From contig OZ017769.1 in the NCBI GenBank assembly GCA_963969345.1, positions 4,154,816-4,218,815 of the forward strand: a stretch of DNA of 64,000 nt, read 5' to 3'. Position numbers and translations under genes: made by a program. Positions 11,805 to 22,126 of this stretch are shown piece after piece (within the stretch, counting starts at the first letter, position 1; each line of letters begins with the position of its first letter). The notes beneath the pieces are model-generated. The model was not told where the DNA came from. It searched no databases and saw only the letters and a list, made by a program, of their open reading frames with translations. The DNA comes from Turbatrix aceti. Lineage: Eukaryota; Nematoda; Chromadorea; Rhabditida; Panagrolaimidae.

Positions 11805-11899
11805 CGGTCAAAGTCGTAGTAGGGCTTTGATAGTTGTTTTTTGGTGCTGACCTCCTCTGCACCAAAAAACAATCGACCAGGGCCCTACAACTTTGACCG
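11805..11899. other. 95-nt long hairpin, pre-microRNA-like
   Basis: The base stem cggtcaaagt + gtag (from 11805) pairs with the segment ending at 11899. An internal loop follows, then a perfect 14-bp upper stem (11834-11847 with 11860-11873, ttgttttttggtgc) closed by an 11-base loop tgacctcctct. Overall size and the alternation of stem and internal loop fit an RNA precursor. No known microRNA seed was recognised. Confidence 0.45.
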
Positions 11900-12630
11900 A
11901 GCAAATTGAACACCGACTGGTCACCCTGATTCGTCGTCCAATCTTACGACGCAATAAAGTCCCTATAACGCATCTTTCGACGCTTCGTTCTCCAGTTGGT
12001 TGTACGGCTCGTACTTCCGCCAGATGTTTCTATTTAGTACCATTACGCCCGGAGTCTATCTCGTATTACCCCGAGGCAAAGGAAGGCGCCGTTGAGCTCG
12101 CATCAGTACTGTCCGTCTGATGTGAGGCGCAGCACAACGTCTTGTTCTTCTTAATAACATTAATACATTCCATACTTACCCCTCCCCTTCCGGTCACGCG
12201 CGTGCGTGCAAGTGTCGACGGCATTTTTTACATCGTTATTTTTTGCCTTTTTTATAATAAGTCTCGTCTCCCAGACCAACTCTTCTCTTCCTGTCTCTCG
12301 TACTACACCAAAGTTCAAAACTAGCTCAACTAACGTCTCCTGGAAAATTGTAGCCAATAAAAATATAAAAAAATACATAATTGAGTGGAAAACATTGCTT
12401 CCACATTGTTTTCCGACACCGACGTTGTAAAAATAAATATTATATTGTACTGGTCAAAACTGAAGGAAAGACAAAAACATAAACTGTGGGATTTTGTGAG
12501 TCAGTGTCATCGTAGGTCACGTTCAAGAGCGAATGACTATTTTTTTTTGAAAGTTGTGAAAAACATTTATCTAAAAAATTCCATTTTCCACTTCACAGGA
12601 AATTGACAGTGAATCACCTGAATAAACTAA

Positions 12631-12666
12631 CAAAGGTTAGGGTATTTTTTTAACCCCTAACCTTTG
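12631..12666. repeat. 12-bp perfect hairpin
   Basis: caaaggttaggg (12631-12642) is perfectly complementary to 12655-12666, with a T-rich 12-base loop. A weaker palindrome lies at 12387-12414 (ggaaaacattg arms, one mismatch). Confidence 0.65.
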
Positions 12667-13087
12667 CTGAAGATAAATATGGTAAATCACAATGTTTACC
12701 CTCCAAGAAGTATGTACGCCTTATATGGAAGACGTGGGCGTCAACAAAAAAACCTGTTAGTAGAAATTATACAGATATGAAAAATTTCAATCAAATTCAA
12801 ATTTGAACATAAGTGTGATCTATCATCGACGAATCTCAAGTGGAAAGAAAAATCAGAGCGATAACTTACACCGAGTGAGCCAGTATATTTACGACAACGA
12901 CAAAATAATGCAAATGCAAAGACGATTAGCGTAAATCCGATTTGGCATCGCATCGGTCAGCGCAAGAACGAACCCCTCAACCCCGCAAAAATGGACTTAG
13001 CTGACACGAGAGCATCACGAGTGAGTGCCAACTGAGTGAGTACTCGAACGTTAGTTGATCTCATGGATCGTGGATCTCACCTGGGCG

Positions 13088-13121
13088 GACTGATGTGAGT
13101 TCTTTCGCACTCACATCAGTC
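13088..13121. repeat. 13-bp perfect hairpin
   Basis: gactgatgtgagt (13088-13100) is perfectly complementary to 13109-13121 with the 8-base loop tctttcgc. It is the rightmost strong hairpin of the cluster. Confidence 0.7.
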
Positions 13122-14629
13122 ACCATGCCAGCGACCGGGCCTGATTTTTTTGAAAAAAAAAACTATGCAAAGGGGTATTCGAATAAAATGTGAAATGTCG
13201 TTCGTTCACAGCAAAGAGATAGATTGGGGGCTGATAGCAGCGTTCCGTTCTTTGGCGAGGGGGACCAGCAATGAGTCATCGATATCGATGGATGGCGACA
13301 GCAAAAGTTAGCACTTGGATCAAAAACAATGCTAGTATCGCTGAAAAGAACAGAATAGCAAAAAAAACAACTAACACCTGATCGCTCTCATCCAATACAT
13401 CTGCCATCAATTTCGGGGTCGCTTACGCTTTTTTGAAAATATAAACAACTAGAAATTCGCCCAATTGCGAACGCAATTCGGTCGATTCGCGATCGATCAT
13501 GTGACCGTGATTGTGTTCGTGATCGGATGCGCTGGCTACGAGCGACTTCATCTTTCGCTCGTTCCAAAACGACCAGAATCCCCCCTCCCCCGCTATCAGA
13601 CCTGGCTTCCGTTTACTCAGCCGCTGAAGACAGAACAGAACGAATTAGATGACCAGCAAAATTCTAATACACTCTAGGACGTCTAAACAAACGGAAAAAA
13701 AAGTCAGTCTATTGCACAAATAATTCTAGCTGATGCGCTAGGCTAAATTAGCCGCGATGTACACAGAATGACCAAAAAACCCCCTCTTCCCTCGAGAGAG
13801 ATGCGTTAGAACACAAAAAAAAAGAAAGAAAGAAAAAAAATTAATTAACAAGAAAAAATGATAATAATTTACACGCGAGGCTCTCAAATTCATTCTCAAA
13901 AGCGCACCAAAACTTGAGAGATGCCAAGAAAGCATCATTGAGTGGCTGACAGAAAAGCCCGCCAATCATGGCATTGTGCGCACATAAATTGCGGACTTGA
14001 AAAAAAAGTGGAGGAATGGGGAGGAAAGAAACTGACGGAAAGACCCGTGATTCGTCCTCTCCTTGTCCGTGATAAATTGCCACTTTTGGGGTACAAAATA
14101 CTGACGGCGCGTGTCTTCTGACAGGATCCAACCGGTCAATGACAGACAATTTGTGGGAAAAAAGAAACTGGACTGATCAAAGGGACGTCATGTCCAGTAT
14201 ATTGGTTTCATGAATTTTTCGAATGACGAATTCGGAAAACCGGGAGACATCAGACAACAATGAACAAACAACACACTTTTTGGGCACATAAAATACGTTC
14301 TTATGTTTGGCCCGTCACATAATAGACACAAGCATCGTAAACGATAACAACCCACTTCATGAATAAATTACCAAAGAAGGAAACGAGCGGCAAAGTCGTT
14401 TTAGAACACATAAAAACCATAAAAAGTAAAGTGTACTGTAAAACGTAACACAGACGATCGTACTCGAGTAACGTTACTGCACCTTTTTTATACTCGGTCC
14501 TCATTTTCTTATTTCTTTACATTTTGATGTTCTCGAGTGGAAATTGTTTGAACATAGCGCGCAGCGCTGCGCTTTCTCTTTCCGGACATTGCGTGTTCGT
14601 TTCCTTTTCCTTTGCATTTTTGGTGCGGC

Positions 14630-15406
14630 ATGTTCTCTCCTCCGGATGTGGTATCGGACCTTGGCGGTTCTCGGGAGTTGCCTGCACCATCGAATGGCAA
14701 CCTGCTGGAGGCTAGCTTGCACGCAAGCACTCCCGATTCTTCGCGAAACGATGTCTACGACCGGCTGCGCAGGGTTTGCGATCCTGATATCAAGGATTTC
14801 AACGAGCACGAGATGGTCTTTGCTTTGAGTGAGTTGTTTTCAAAAATATTTAGTTTTGACACTTTTATGGTGGTTTTTGCGTTTTTTAGAGACGTCAGGG
14901 ACGACAACGAGCGGCGACGTTCTCTGCCGATTCCGACGGAAGCTCAACGGCGACGAGGGCCTCTGGCACTGTCGATACTTCAATCCCCCCATCATGGACA
15001 ACGCTCCGGCTGTTTGCAGGTCGTCGATCAACTCCGTCATTCAGTCACGGGATCTCATGGAATTTGTCAAGAACATTGGCCTCCGTTTCGACTACGAAGT
15101 CGTCTGCCGTGGCACCCATTTCATCAAGGGTCCCCTCAAGATTCTCTTCTACAAGGTGTACAAGACTGCGAAGGTTGGAAACTACTCGCGGGAGCATCTG
15201 AAGCCGGTTACGGATTCCATGCTCATTGAAGCCATCATCCCAGTCGAAAACGAGGACACGCACAAGTATTCCAAGATTTTGAAAGATTTTTGCGATGAGT
15301 TGGCTCCGTGGGTTTTTTTTACATTCTTGTTTGTGCGCTGGACATCGGAGGTTTTTTTAGGCTGCTGCGATTCCAGAAAGTCGAGTATTACAAACCGCGT
15401 GAATAA
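14630..15406 (+). CDS. MED18: Mediator complex subunit 18
   Basis: Head-module subunit of Mediator, the nuclear co-activator linking transcription factors to RNA polymerase II. Exons 14630-14828, 14890-15307, 15361-15406 join in frame to 220 residues, close to the usual length of about 210. Recognisable family blocks are the N-terminal 'LRRVCDP..F.EHEMVFAL', the central 'FVKNIGLRFDYEVVCRGT..FIKG' with 'KILFYKVYK', and the C-terminal 'LAPLLRFQKVEYYKPRE', matching human MED18 in order and spacing. The ATG at 14630 was chosen; an in-frame ATG at 14612 is also possible. The stop overlaps an AATAAA (15402-15407), and TBCA follows on the same strand after about 160 bp, suggesting an operon with MED18 first. 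Confidence 0.9.
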
Positions 15407-15569
15407 AAGGGTTTTTTATGATAAATTTTTGATTTGTCAATAAATTTTGATTTTTTGCTTGAATTTTGGGTTTGAAAATGGTATTTCACCATTTATTATT
15501 TCTGTTTTTATATGGATTTTGATTTTTGCTGTTTTTTTTTATTTTTAGCGTTTTTTTGATTTTTAGAAG
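15402..15569 (+). promoter_or_regulatory. MED18-TBCA intercistronic spacer with poly(A) signal and trans-splice-like acceptor
   Basis: AATAAA at 15402-15407 overlaps the MED18 stop. A T-rich tract follows, and TTTTTTTGATTTTTAG ends at 15566, only three bases before the TBCA ATG. The short spacer, U-rich run and acceptor with no upstream exon are what nematode operons show for SL2-type trans-splicing; use as such is inferred. Confidence 0.6.
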
Positions 15570-15917
15570 ATGGCAGACAACGCAAAGCTCGTCAAAGACG
15601 TCCAGATCAAGCTGAACATCGTCAAACGCCTCCTGAAAGACCACGCAGCTTATCACAAGGAAATCGAGCGAGACACCGCCAAAATAGCGTCCATGAAAGA
15701 GGATCCCTCGATCGACGAGTACAACGTAAAAAAACTCAACGAAGTCCTCGTCGAGACGAAAGGCATGCTGCCGATCATCGCGCAGAAGATCCACCAGTCC
15801 GCCAAGGACCTAAAGACCATCATCGAGGCGCACCAGGCCGAGCTGGAGGGCAGCGACATCCTCGCATCCGCCAACAACGAACTCACCGCTGCTCTTGCGA
15901 TTCCGCTTTTCTACTAA
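15570..15917 (+). CDS. TBCA: Tubulin-specific chaperone A (tubulin cofactor A)
   Basis: Small cytosolic chaperone that captures beta-tubulin released from the CCT chaperonin during alpha/beta dimer assembly. A single exon of 115 residues matches the family length (about 108). It is mostly charged helix in three segments, as in the TBCA three-helix bundle: residues about 5-40 (KLVKDVQIKLNIVKRLLKD), 45-75 (KIASM...EYNVKKLNEVLVET) and 78-105 (MLPIIAQKIHQSAKDLKTII). The conserved order 'IK.. VVKRL.KE..Y.KE' and 'M.P....L..A..DL' is present. The start follows an acceptor by three bases; the gene is probably the downstream member of an operon with MED18. Confidence 0.92.
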   Translation: MADNAKLVKDVQIKLNIVKRLLKDHAAYHKEIERDTAKIASMKEDPSIDEYNVKKLNEVLVETKGMLPIIAQKIHQSAKDLKTIIEAHQAELEGSDILASANNELTAALAIPLFY

Positions 15918-17693
15918 CCCAAATATAACAAATCGCCTTTGATTTCCAACTCATTTACCCACTATTTATTGATCCTGTCCCTAATCCCTTGGTGAGCTTT
16001 TTTTCGACTGAAAATCCATCTCAGGCGTTCCATGTTTTTTTTTTGAAGACAGTTCCGTTCTATTTTTACCAGTCCAATCAATTTTGCATGAAATTTTTGT
16101 TGCAGGGAGAATCCATTAAATTTTCATGGGTTCTGGCATGACTCGAGAATCCATTCTGCTATCTAAAATTGGAACTTGGAACTGAACTGTGTTTTGAAAC
16201 AACATGGAACGAGAACCTTTTTTTGTCTGTGATGGTCAATAATCAGTCAATCGATTTGTCAGTGCGATGCCCCTTCTTCCCCTTGCTTGTTCATTCATCC
16301 GTTGCTCATCGATTCTTCCGCCCATTTTTGTACCCTTGATTGATTGGTGAAGCGCTGTTTTTTTGTATTCTGCCAACAATGAATCATCGTTTGAAGTACA
16401 GACAAGGTCAAAAAGGGAAATGCGGGGTTTTCAACCGCTCCGCAAAGTTTCAAAAGTGAGAAAAAAAATGAAAAACGAGCTAAAAATTTTGAAAAATCGA
16501 ATAACGAACGCGGATCGTGTTCAAAAAAACACTAAAAATTTAGACTATTTTTTTTTTCATTTTGTAAAACTTTGAAAATAACATGAATTTTGTTTCAAAG
16601 AAGCACAATTTTTTTTTTTACTATTTAAAAAAAAATGTAAGCCCCCACAGGCCCTCGAGACACAGTTCTTTACACAATAATTTATTGGATGCGATAACCA
16701 TTAAAAACTGACATAGGGATTTTTCTCAATACAAAAGCAAGGGGTAAAGGGGAGGGAACAAGTTGTGGACGACGTCCGGCAGCGAAAGGACCTGTCGCTG
16801 CCGGAGACGACGCTCCGCGGCCCGACGTGTATCGGAAGCGTCGATCGTCGATATCTCCTGAAAAACAACAGAATGTTATTATTCCCAGGATCGCATGATC
16901 CCCCCTTTGCCGGCTGCAGTCATTGCATGACTGCACGACGTGCCTTACAAAAAAACATTTTTTATTCATTAATTTTGCCTTTGTTTTTGATAATGATTTA
17001 TTTTAAATATTAAATACAATTTTTGCTCTGACAAAATCCGGCCATTGTCAAAAAAATCGGCCAATTGAGAGCCCAAATTTGAGGTAATTTGAACATTTAC
17101 CTCAAATTTGGTAAAATATTTTTGCGAAACCTGGGCACTCACCGACGCCGGAATCAAAACCCTCCAACGGGGACAACGTCGCCTCGAACGTGCTATCTTA
17201 GAGGTGCGTTTGAGCGACAAAGTCCCATCCGGAAGCGCACCAAGCTCAAAGACTGGAACGAATCCGCCCGCCGCCGCAAGCAGAAATACGCCAAATCGCT
17301 CGCGACGACCGACGACGACAACTGGGCAGTCCGACTGTCAGACTGGCGCCCCACAGAAGACTACGTGGAAGCCAAGCGACCGCTAGGACGATCACGCATG
17401 CGCTGGACCGACGACCTCGCCATTACCTATAGGCAACGCCCCTACCCCCTGTATACAACGCCCCTACCAAAGACTTCGATTTCAGACGGATTATTTTTCT
17501 TTGATGACCCTTCTTCGTACGACCCCACTGATTTGTATAATCCCGTGTGTACGATTAAGAGATAAATTGATTGATTGATTTTTGAAATTATACTGAAAAG
17601 CATCGTAAAAAATCAAAAAAAAAAATTTCATTGATGTACATACACAAAATAAAAAAGTGAAAATATATCAACAAACATGGTAAAATAACAACT
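15918..17693. other. Spacer between TBCA and the KAT6-like gene
   Basis: Mostly A/T-rich sequence with no supportable gene apart from the LINE tail at 17117-17578. A 15-bp hairpin (ccaaatttgaggtaa arms, about 17073-17111) sits directly at the 5' border of the LINE fragment. Confidence 0.5.
17117..17578 (+). mobile_element. 5'-truncated, frameshifted LINE (non-LTR retrotransposon) tail
   Basis: The last part of a non-LTR retrotransposon ORF2. One frame gives 'CETWALTDAGIKTLQRGQRR', the typical end of RTE/jockey-type reverse transcriptases. The reading then shifts frame to 'RKRTKLKDW...' and 'GRSRMRWTDDLA', the widespread C-terminal block 'GRP..RW.DDI'. No catalytic YxDD region is present. The copy ends in TTGA repeats (attgattgattgattt), a short-tandem tail like that of RTE elements. 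It is a dead copy, roughly 460 bp. Confidence 0.75.
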
Positions 17694-20600
17694 TTAGTCA
17701 AATTGGTAGGAGTAATGAAGAAGAGTCGGGTCAATCATGCGTCTATGAAAAATACGATAATCAGCGTAGAGCGCAGCTGCGACATGGATGAGCAATTCCT
17801 CCTCGTCTACGAGACTGAGGTAGTTGAGTTCGAGAGCCGTATCAAAGAGATCACTCTCCCAGATATTCGTCGACTCAGAGATCGCGGTGAGACTCACATT
17901 ATTGTAATCCCGCCGAATGTGTTCCAGAAGGGCATTTCTCCAGTAGATTTTGAACATGACGAGTCCCTCTTCGGAGAAGGGTTTCTCCGGCTTCCCGACG
18001 ATGCCCATGGATCGTGCGACGTGATAGCTGAGATCGATGAGGAGATTACCGTATCCCATGCCCTGGTACGGTGGAAAAACCAAGATGCACGACAGATTGA
18101 ATTCTGTATCGTCCTCCCGGGCGAAGTATCCAACTGGAATTTCTTGATTGGAATTTTCGAGTCGACGTGTCATGAGAAAGTAGTGGAATGGGTGGTTGAT
18201 CGAATGCGGCACCTTGGATTGGAGAAAGCACGACGAAAATTTCGACAGATTTTGGATAAATACAATATCTCCGGAGGAGGATTTGATGAGGTAGATCGAG
18301 AGCGTGTTTTTTCCGATTTTTTGATCCACGGAATGCTGCTGGTAGACCCGCTTTCCAGGAGGCCCGTTCTTGTACGGGCAGAGAGCCTAAAAAACGATTC
18401 CCGTAATTTACAAAAACACCTAAATATTGTTTTTCTGAAATAAGAAAATTTTAGAAAAACAAAGATGCGCACGCGGTCCTCCTGCCACGAAAACCGGAGA
18501 TTTCGCTTTGAGACTGCTCTTTGCGCACGCAGTGAGTGCTCTCATAGCGAAATGAATTTTCCTAGCAAACTACAACGCTCCCCAAATTTTTTTCGTGCGA
18601 AAATTTTCTCCGAAAACAATTTGGGAAATTTTTTTTATCCCAAAATTTTTCGTATTTTTTATCCCAATTTTTTTCGTAGGAAAATTAGTTATCTAAAAAA
18701 TAAATGTTTTGCGAAAAAACACAGAAATTTCTATAATTTTTTTTATTTGTCTTTTTTCTGACTTCAAAAATACTGTTTTCTGATTTTTCAAAAAAAAAGA
18801 AAAATTTTTTTTGATTTTTTTTTTCAATTTTTGTAATCTTCAGAAAACAGAAAAACGTACCACGTGAACGGTGTGAGCCTGAGCGTAGGTTGACATGTGG
18901 AAGCACGTCGGGCAGAAGAAGAGCAGTTTATGATCCCCAACGGACCGGTCGATGAAGCGCAGAGAGTGAGTAGCCTCCATGACGTGATTTCCGAGAGCGA
19001 TGTACGGGACGATTCCGGTAACGCGCCTATAAACCGTGAAGCTTTCTTCGTCCTCCTCGTCTTCTTCTACGTTGTAATCCGAGTCCTCGCCCAGATCTTC
19101 CAGGGTGCGTCCCAGGAGCTCGATGTCTTCCGGTATCATCTCCTGATAGCTTTCTTCGTAACTCATGATCGGGAGTCTTCCAGCCACCCTTTTGGGATCG
19201 AATTTGAGAATGTTCGCGTCGGGTTCCTTCTTTTTGTTCTTGCGGAGTCGAATTTTGTGATCAGGAGTCGCCGACAGCGAGAGGCCCTCCATGCCGATTG
19301 ACAAAGCCGCTTCCTGGTCCTGGATGTGCACGAGGATTTCGTTGACGTGCTTTTCGTGCTCTTTGTTCAGTTTATCAGCCTCGATCACGGAATTCACGTA
19401 CCTGAAAGTGATCTGTGTCTTTTATGCAACAAATCAAGTACGAAACATAAAATATGGTCGGTTAACAGCAAAAGTCGACATTTTTAGGCCAGCCGAAAAA
19501 TATGAAAAAAAAAACTAATTTTTTTCAAAAAAAAGTTTTTTTTCGGGATTTTTTTGTTTTATCTGAATCATTTTACATTTTTGCACAAATTTTAATTGTG
19601 TCACAATTTGGTCAAAAATGAAGAAAAATGACTCTAAACCAAAGCAAAACTTTTTTTTTCAAAAAATAGGCCAGCCAGATTTTTAGGCCAAACAATCAAA
19701 AAACCAACCTGTCAAAAAACTCGGGCTTCGCGATGGCCTTGAGAATAGCAAGTCGACCAAGAGGACTCTCCTCGAGTTTGGTAAATTTCGGGTCGTCTTT
19801 GGGTTCTTTTCGATATCGATGTTCTTCCTCCCACGCATTCATCATGCGTATGTATTCAATATTCATGTCCGGCATTCTGTCGTCGAGGATGTTGTCCCGA
19901 AAGATGCCAGTGATATTTCCTGGCATATCGAAATCGATTACCTCCTTGGGCACGCGCTCCGGACCCCAGTTTTCCTTGTCTTCGTCGTTACATGGCTGCA
20001 CGACGGGCTGTTGTTGTTCGATGTCCTCAATCACCTTCCATCTGAGTCTCCGGCGTTCATTTTTCTGCCTCCGGACTTCCTGTCGACGACAAATCTCGGA
20101 TAATAGCGAAAAACGGACGCGTTTGACCTTTCTGCTGCCCGGGCGACTTGATTTTTGAGAAACGGCCTTTTTCGCAGACACACGCCGACGGTCTCGCAGG
20201 GAATTTTTTTGTAGGACAATTTTCTTTCTGGGACGCGAGCGCAGCTTCAAAAGACGCGGTGGGATTTCGAATGTTTGACTGACCAGTGGAAACGAGTATC
20301 GAACGTGTTTGCCTTTGTTTTTGAGGGTCTTGCCGCGATTTGGAGGGTTCGGCAACGACAGTTTGGTTTTCAGAATTCCTTTCTTCGACTGTTGGTCCTG
20401 GGACGACAATGGTTCTTTCGAGTGGTTATTTTTGAGACTCGAACGAGTCGGGATTCCTTGCAACGGGGATGGTTGCTCTTTTGATGGTTTTCTGCCCTGC
20501 CTGGAAGACGTACGCGCTGGAGAGGCTTTCAACGGCGAACGCGGCTCTTCTTTGAATGTTTTTCCGTTTCTGAGGGACGATCGAGTTCGACGGCATATTG

Positions 20601-21716
20601 GTGACGGCGAATGCGTTTCTTCTTTGAATGATTTTCCATTTCCGAGGGACGATCGAGTTCGACGGCATATTGGTGACGGCGAACGCAGTTCTTCTTTGAA
20701 TGTTTTTCCGTTTCCGAGGGACGATCGCGTTCGACGGCATATTGGTGACGGTGAACGCGGTTCTTCGTTGAATGTTTTTCCATTTCTGAGGGATGATCTA
20801 GTTCGACGGACTATTGGTGACGGCGACGGCTCAGTCTTGGACACGGTCGTTTTAGGGATCGACAAAGAGCGCGTTCGACGGTATTCTGTCGAAGTAGACG
20901 GCCTTTCCTTCCCTTTTAGGTCATTTTGAGACACGCTGATTGGAGAATTCTTTACCGACGCCTGGGATTCTTTTTCTTTCCGCTTTTGGTAGGCGCTGAG
21001 AGACATGGAATGAATTTCGGCAGTAGCAATCGTCTTGGCCGCTCTCGTCGGGCGAGATGGTCCGCTGCTTGGAGGGCTTTTCTTCGGGATCGGCCGGCTT
21101 GTCAGTTTTGGAGACAGTTTGTGGTCCTTTCTTCCATCGTACCTCCACCAGGCCTGAATGTAGATTGCGTAACACGGGTAGCAGTACCACGTGGTGAACG
21201 GATAGACGATGTGTGGGTTTATGAGGCACTTGAGGTGGTATTTGTGACCACACGTGTCACATTTGAAACATCGCTCGCCGAGGTCGACTTTATTGCAGAC
21301 GAAGCAACGTGTGCAGCGTTGGCAGACGAAAGGCTCTTTGATATTTTCCTCGTCCAACTAAAAAAATTAAACTTTAAAAAAAATGAAAAAAATATTATAA
21401 AACCCACAAAGATGCATTTGGCGTGTAACCGAACGCTGCATTTGGTGCACTGGAGAGGCCACCCGCCGCGTTCGTTGCAGACGATGCAGATCCGCTTCGA
21501 GGGAGACGTGTCACGTGGTGGAGGGGACAAGCGAGGGCGCTGATTCCACTTTCGTTTGATGTCCCATCGTCGAAAGCATCGGCGCGTGATTAACTTTCGC
21601 CTGCCTCTTCGTCGTGTTTTTTGGGGTGCTGGGATGCGTTTGACGGTGGAAGTTTTCCGTGGTGGATTTGGCGGCCTTCTTTGGTGAGTATCCACGGATC
21701 GGTTGCGGAGTTTCAT
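17694..21716 (-). CDS. MYST-family histone acetyltransferase with tandem PHD fingers (KAT6/MOZ-like)
   Basis: Chromatin enzyme that transfers acetyl from acetyl-CoA to histone lysines. Exons 21408-21716, 19709-21357, 18861-19401, 17694-18386 join in frame to 1063 residues. Two adjacent PHD zinc fingers (about 72-165: CIVC...CTKC...HAKC...CQRC, then CFVC...CDTC...HLKC...CYPC) resemble the double PHD of MOZ/MORF. A long basic Ser/Pro linker with 24-residue repeats follows. The MYST domain (about 790-1063) has a C2HC finger split by an intron (CPTC-x12-H-x3-C), the acetyl-CoA loop PPYQGMGYG, the conserved Cys (SCIL), the catalytic Glu (KPEKPFSE) and a Lys at the autoacetylation position. The usual WYxSP motif before the finger is not recognisable, so the domain is divergent. 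C. elegans lsy-12 is a comparable gene. The ATG at 21716 follows a TTTTAG acceptor by one base, suggesting trans-splicing. Confidence 0.88.
20529..20830 (-). repeat. Four 72-bp in-frame repeats in the KAT6-like coding region
   Basis: On the plus strand 'gacgatcgagttcgacgg' recurs at 20577, 20649 and 20721, with a diverged copy at 20793: exactly 72 bp, or 24 codons, each. The unit encodes SPSPICRRTRSSL followed by NGKTFKEE, a basic Ser/Pro patch with potential proline-directed phosphorylation sites. Identity between units suggests recent expansion. Confidence 0.9.
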
Positions 21717-22126
21717 CCTAAAATGAACTATGGACAATTATTGGTCGTTGAAAACGGCACAAATTGTCCAAATTGAACCGCGCCAAACTCGAACAGAATC
21801 ACGCACGCAATATACACAAAAAAATAATTCGTTTACACAAAAAACACCAAAAAGCTTATTATTGATTTTTTTAAGAAAAAATGTAAACAACAACAAAAAA
21901 ACAGCAACAAAATACAAAATTTCTGGAAGAAAATTCAATTTTTCGGTTCGAGACCTTTCACAACAGCGCAAAAGGTTTGCTTGCAACGTGCTCGCATTTT
22001 CTCGCTTCCTTCCTTCTTCCACTCTACCGTTTTCATCGATTGAACTTCTACCCAGTCTCGTCGGCCGAATTTACCGTTCACCAGCTGTCGACAGATCTAT
22101 TACCACCGCCGCCGCCGTCGACAACG
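21717..22126. promoter_or_regulatory. Shared head-to-head promoter region of KAT6-like and KLHL20-like genes
   Basis: About 410 bp separate two diverging start codons. The sequence is A-rich on the left and has a CG/pyrimidine-rich stretch next to the KLHL20 start. A trans-splice-like acceptor (ATTTTAG) lies directly beside the KAT6-like ATG. No specific factor site was identified. Confidence 0.4.

Larger units (their letters stand above)
4293..14629. other. 10-kb stretch without recognisable protein genes
   Basis: Between the furin start (leftward) and MED18 (rightward) no frame shows a known domain, and the short ORFs lack consistent codon use or splice-linked partners. It contains simple repeats (tcg/gtc repeat near 4770-4810, 'ggctgacggct' repeats near 4850-4885, 'ggttgttggttg' near 5270-5300), many A-rich tracts and a series of inverted repeats listed separately. 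It could hold regulatory DNA of either neighbour, 5' non-coding exons, or non-coding RNA genes. Confidence 0.5.

Noticed and set aside
11893..12120. 75-residue frame next to the large hairpin
   Set aside because: No domain, no splice or leader context, short; length is within chance for this GC content.
17703..18443. 246-residue plus-strand open frame
   Set aside because: Antisense to the last KAT6-like exon, whose minus-strand reading has clear MYST motifs.
18465..18560. Possible extra zinc-finger exon of the KAT6-like gene
   Set aside because: The C2HC finger is already completed by joining 18861 to 18386 with exact C-x2-C-x12-H-x3-C spacing, so no exon is needed here.
20309..20929. 206-residue plus-strand frame with tandem repeats
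   Set aside because: The repeats are those of the KAT6-like coding exon read backwards; no independent support.
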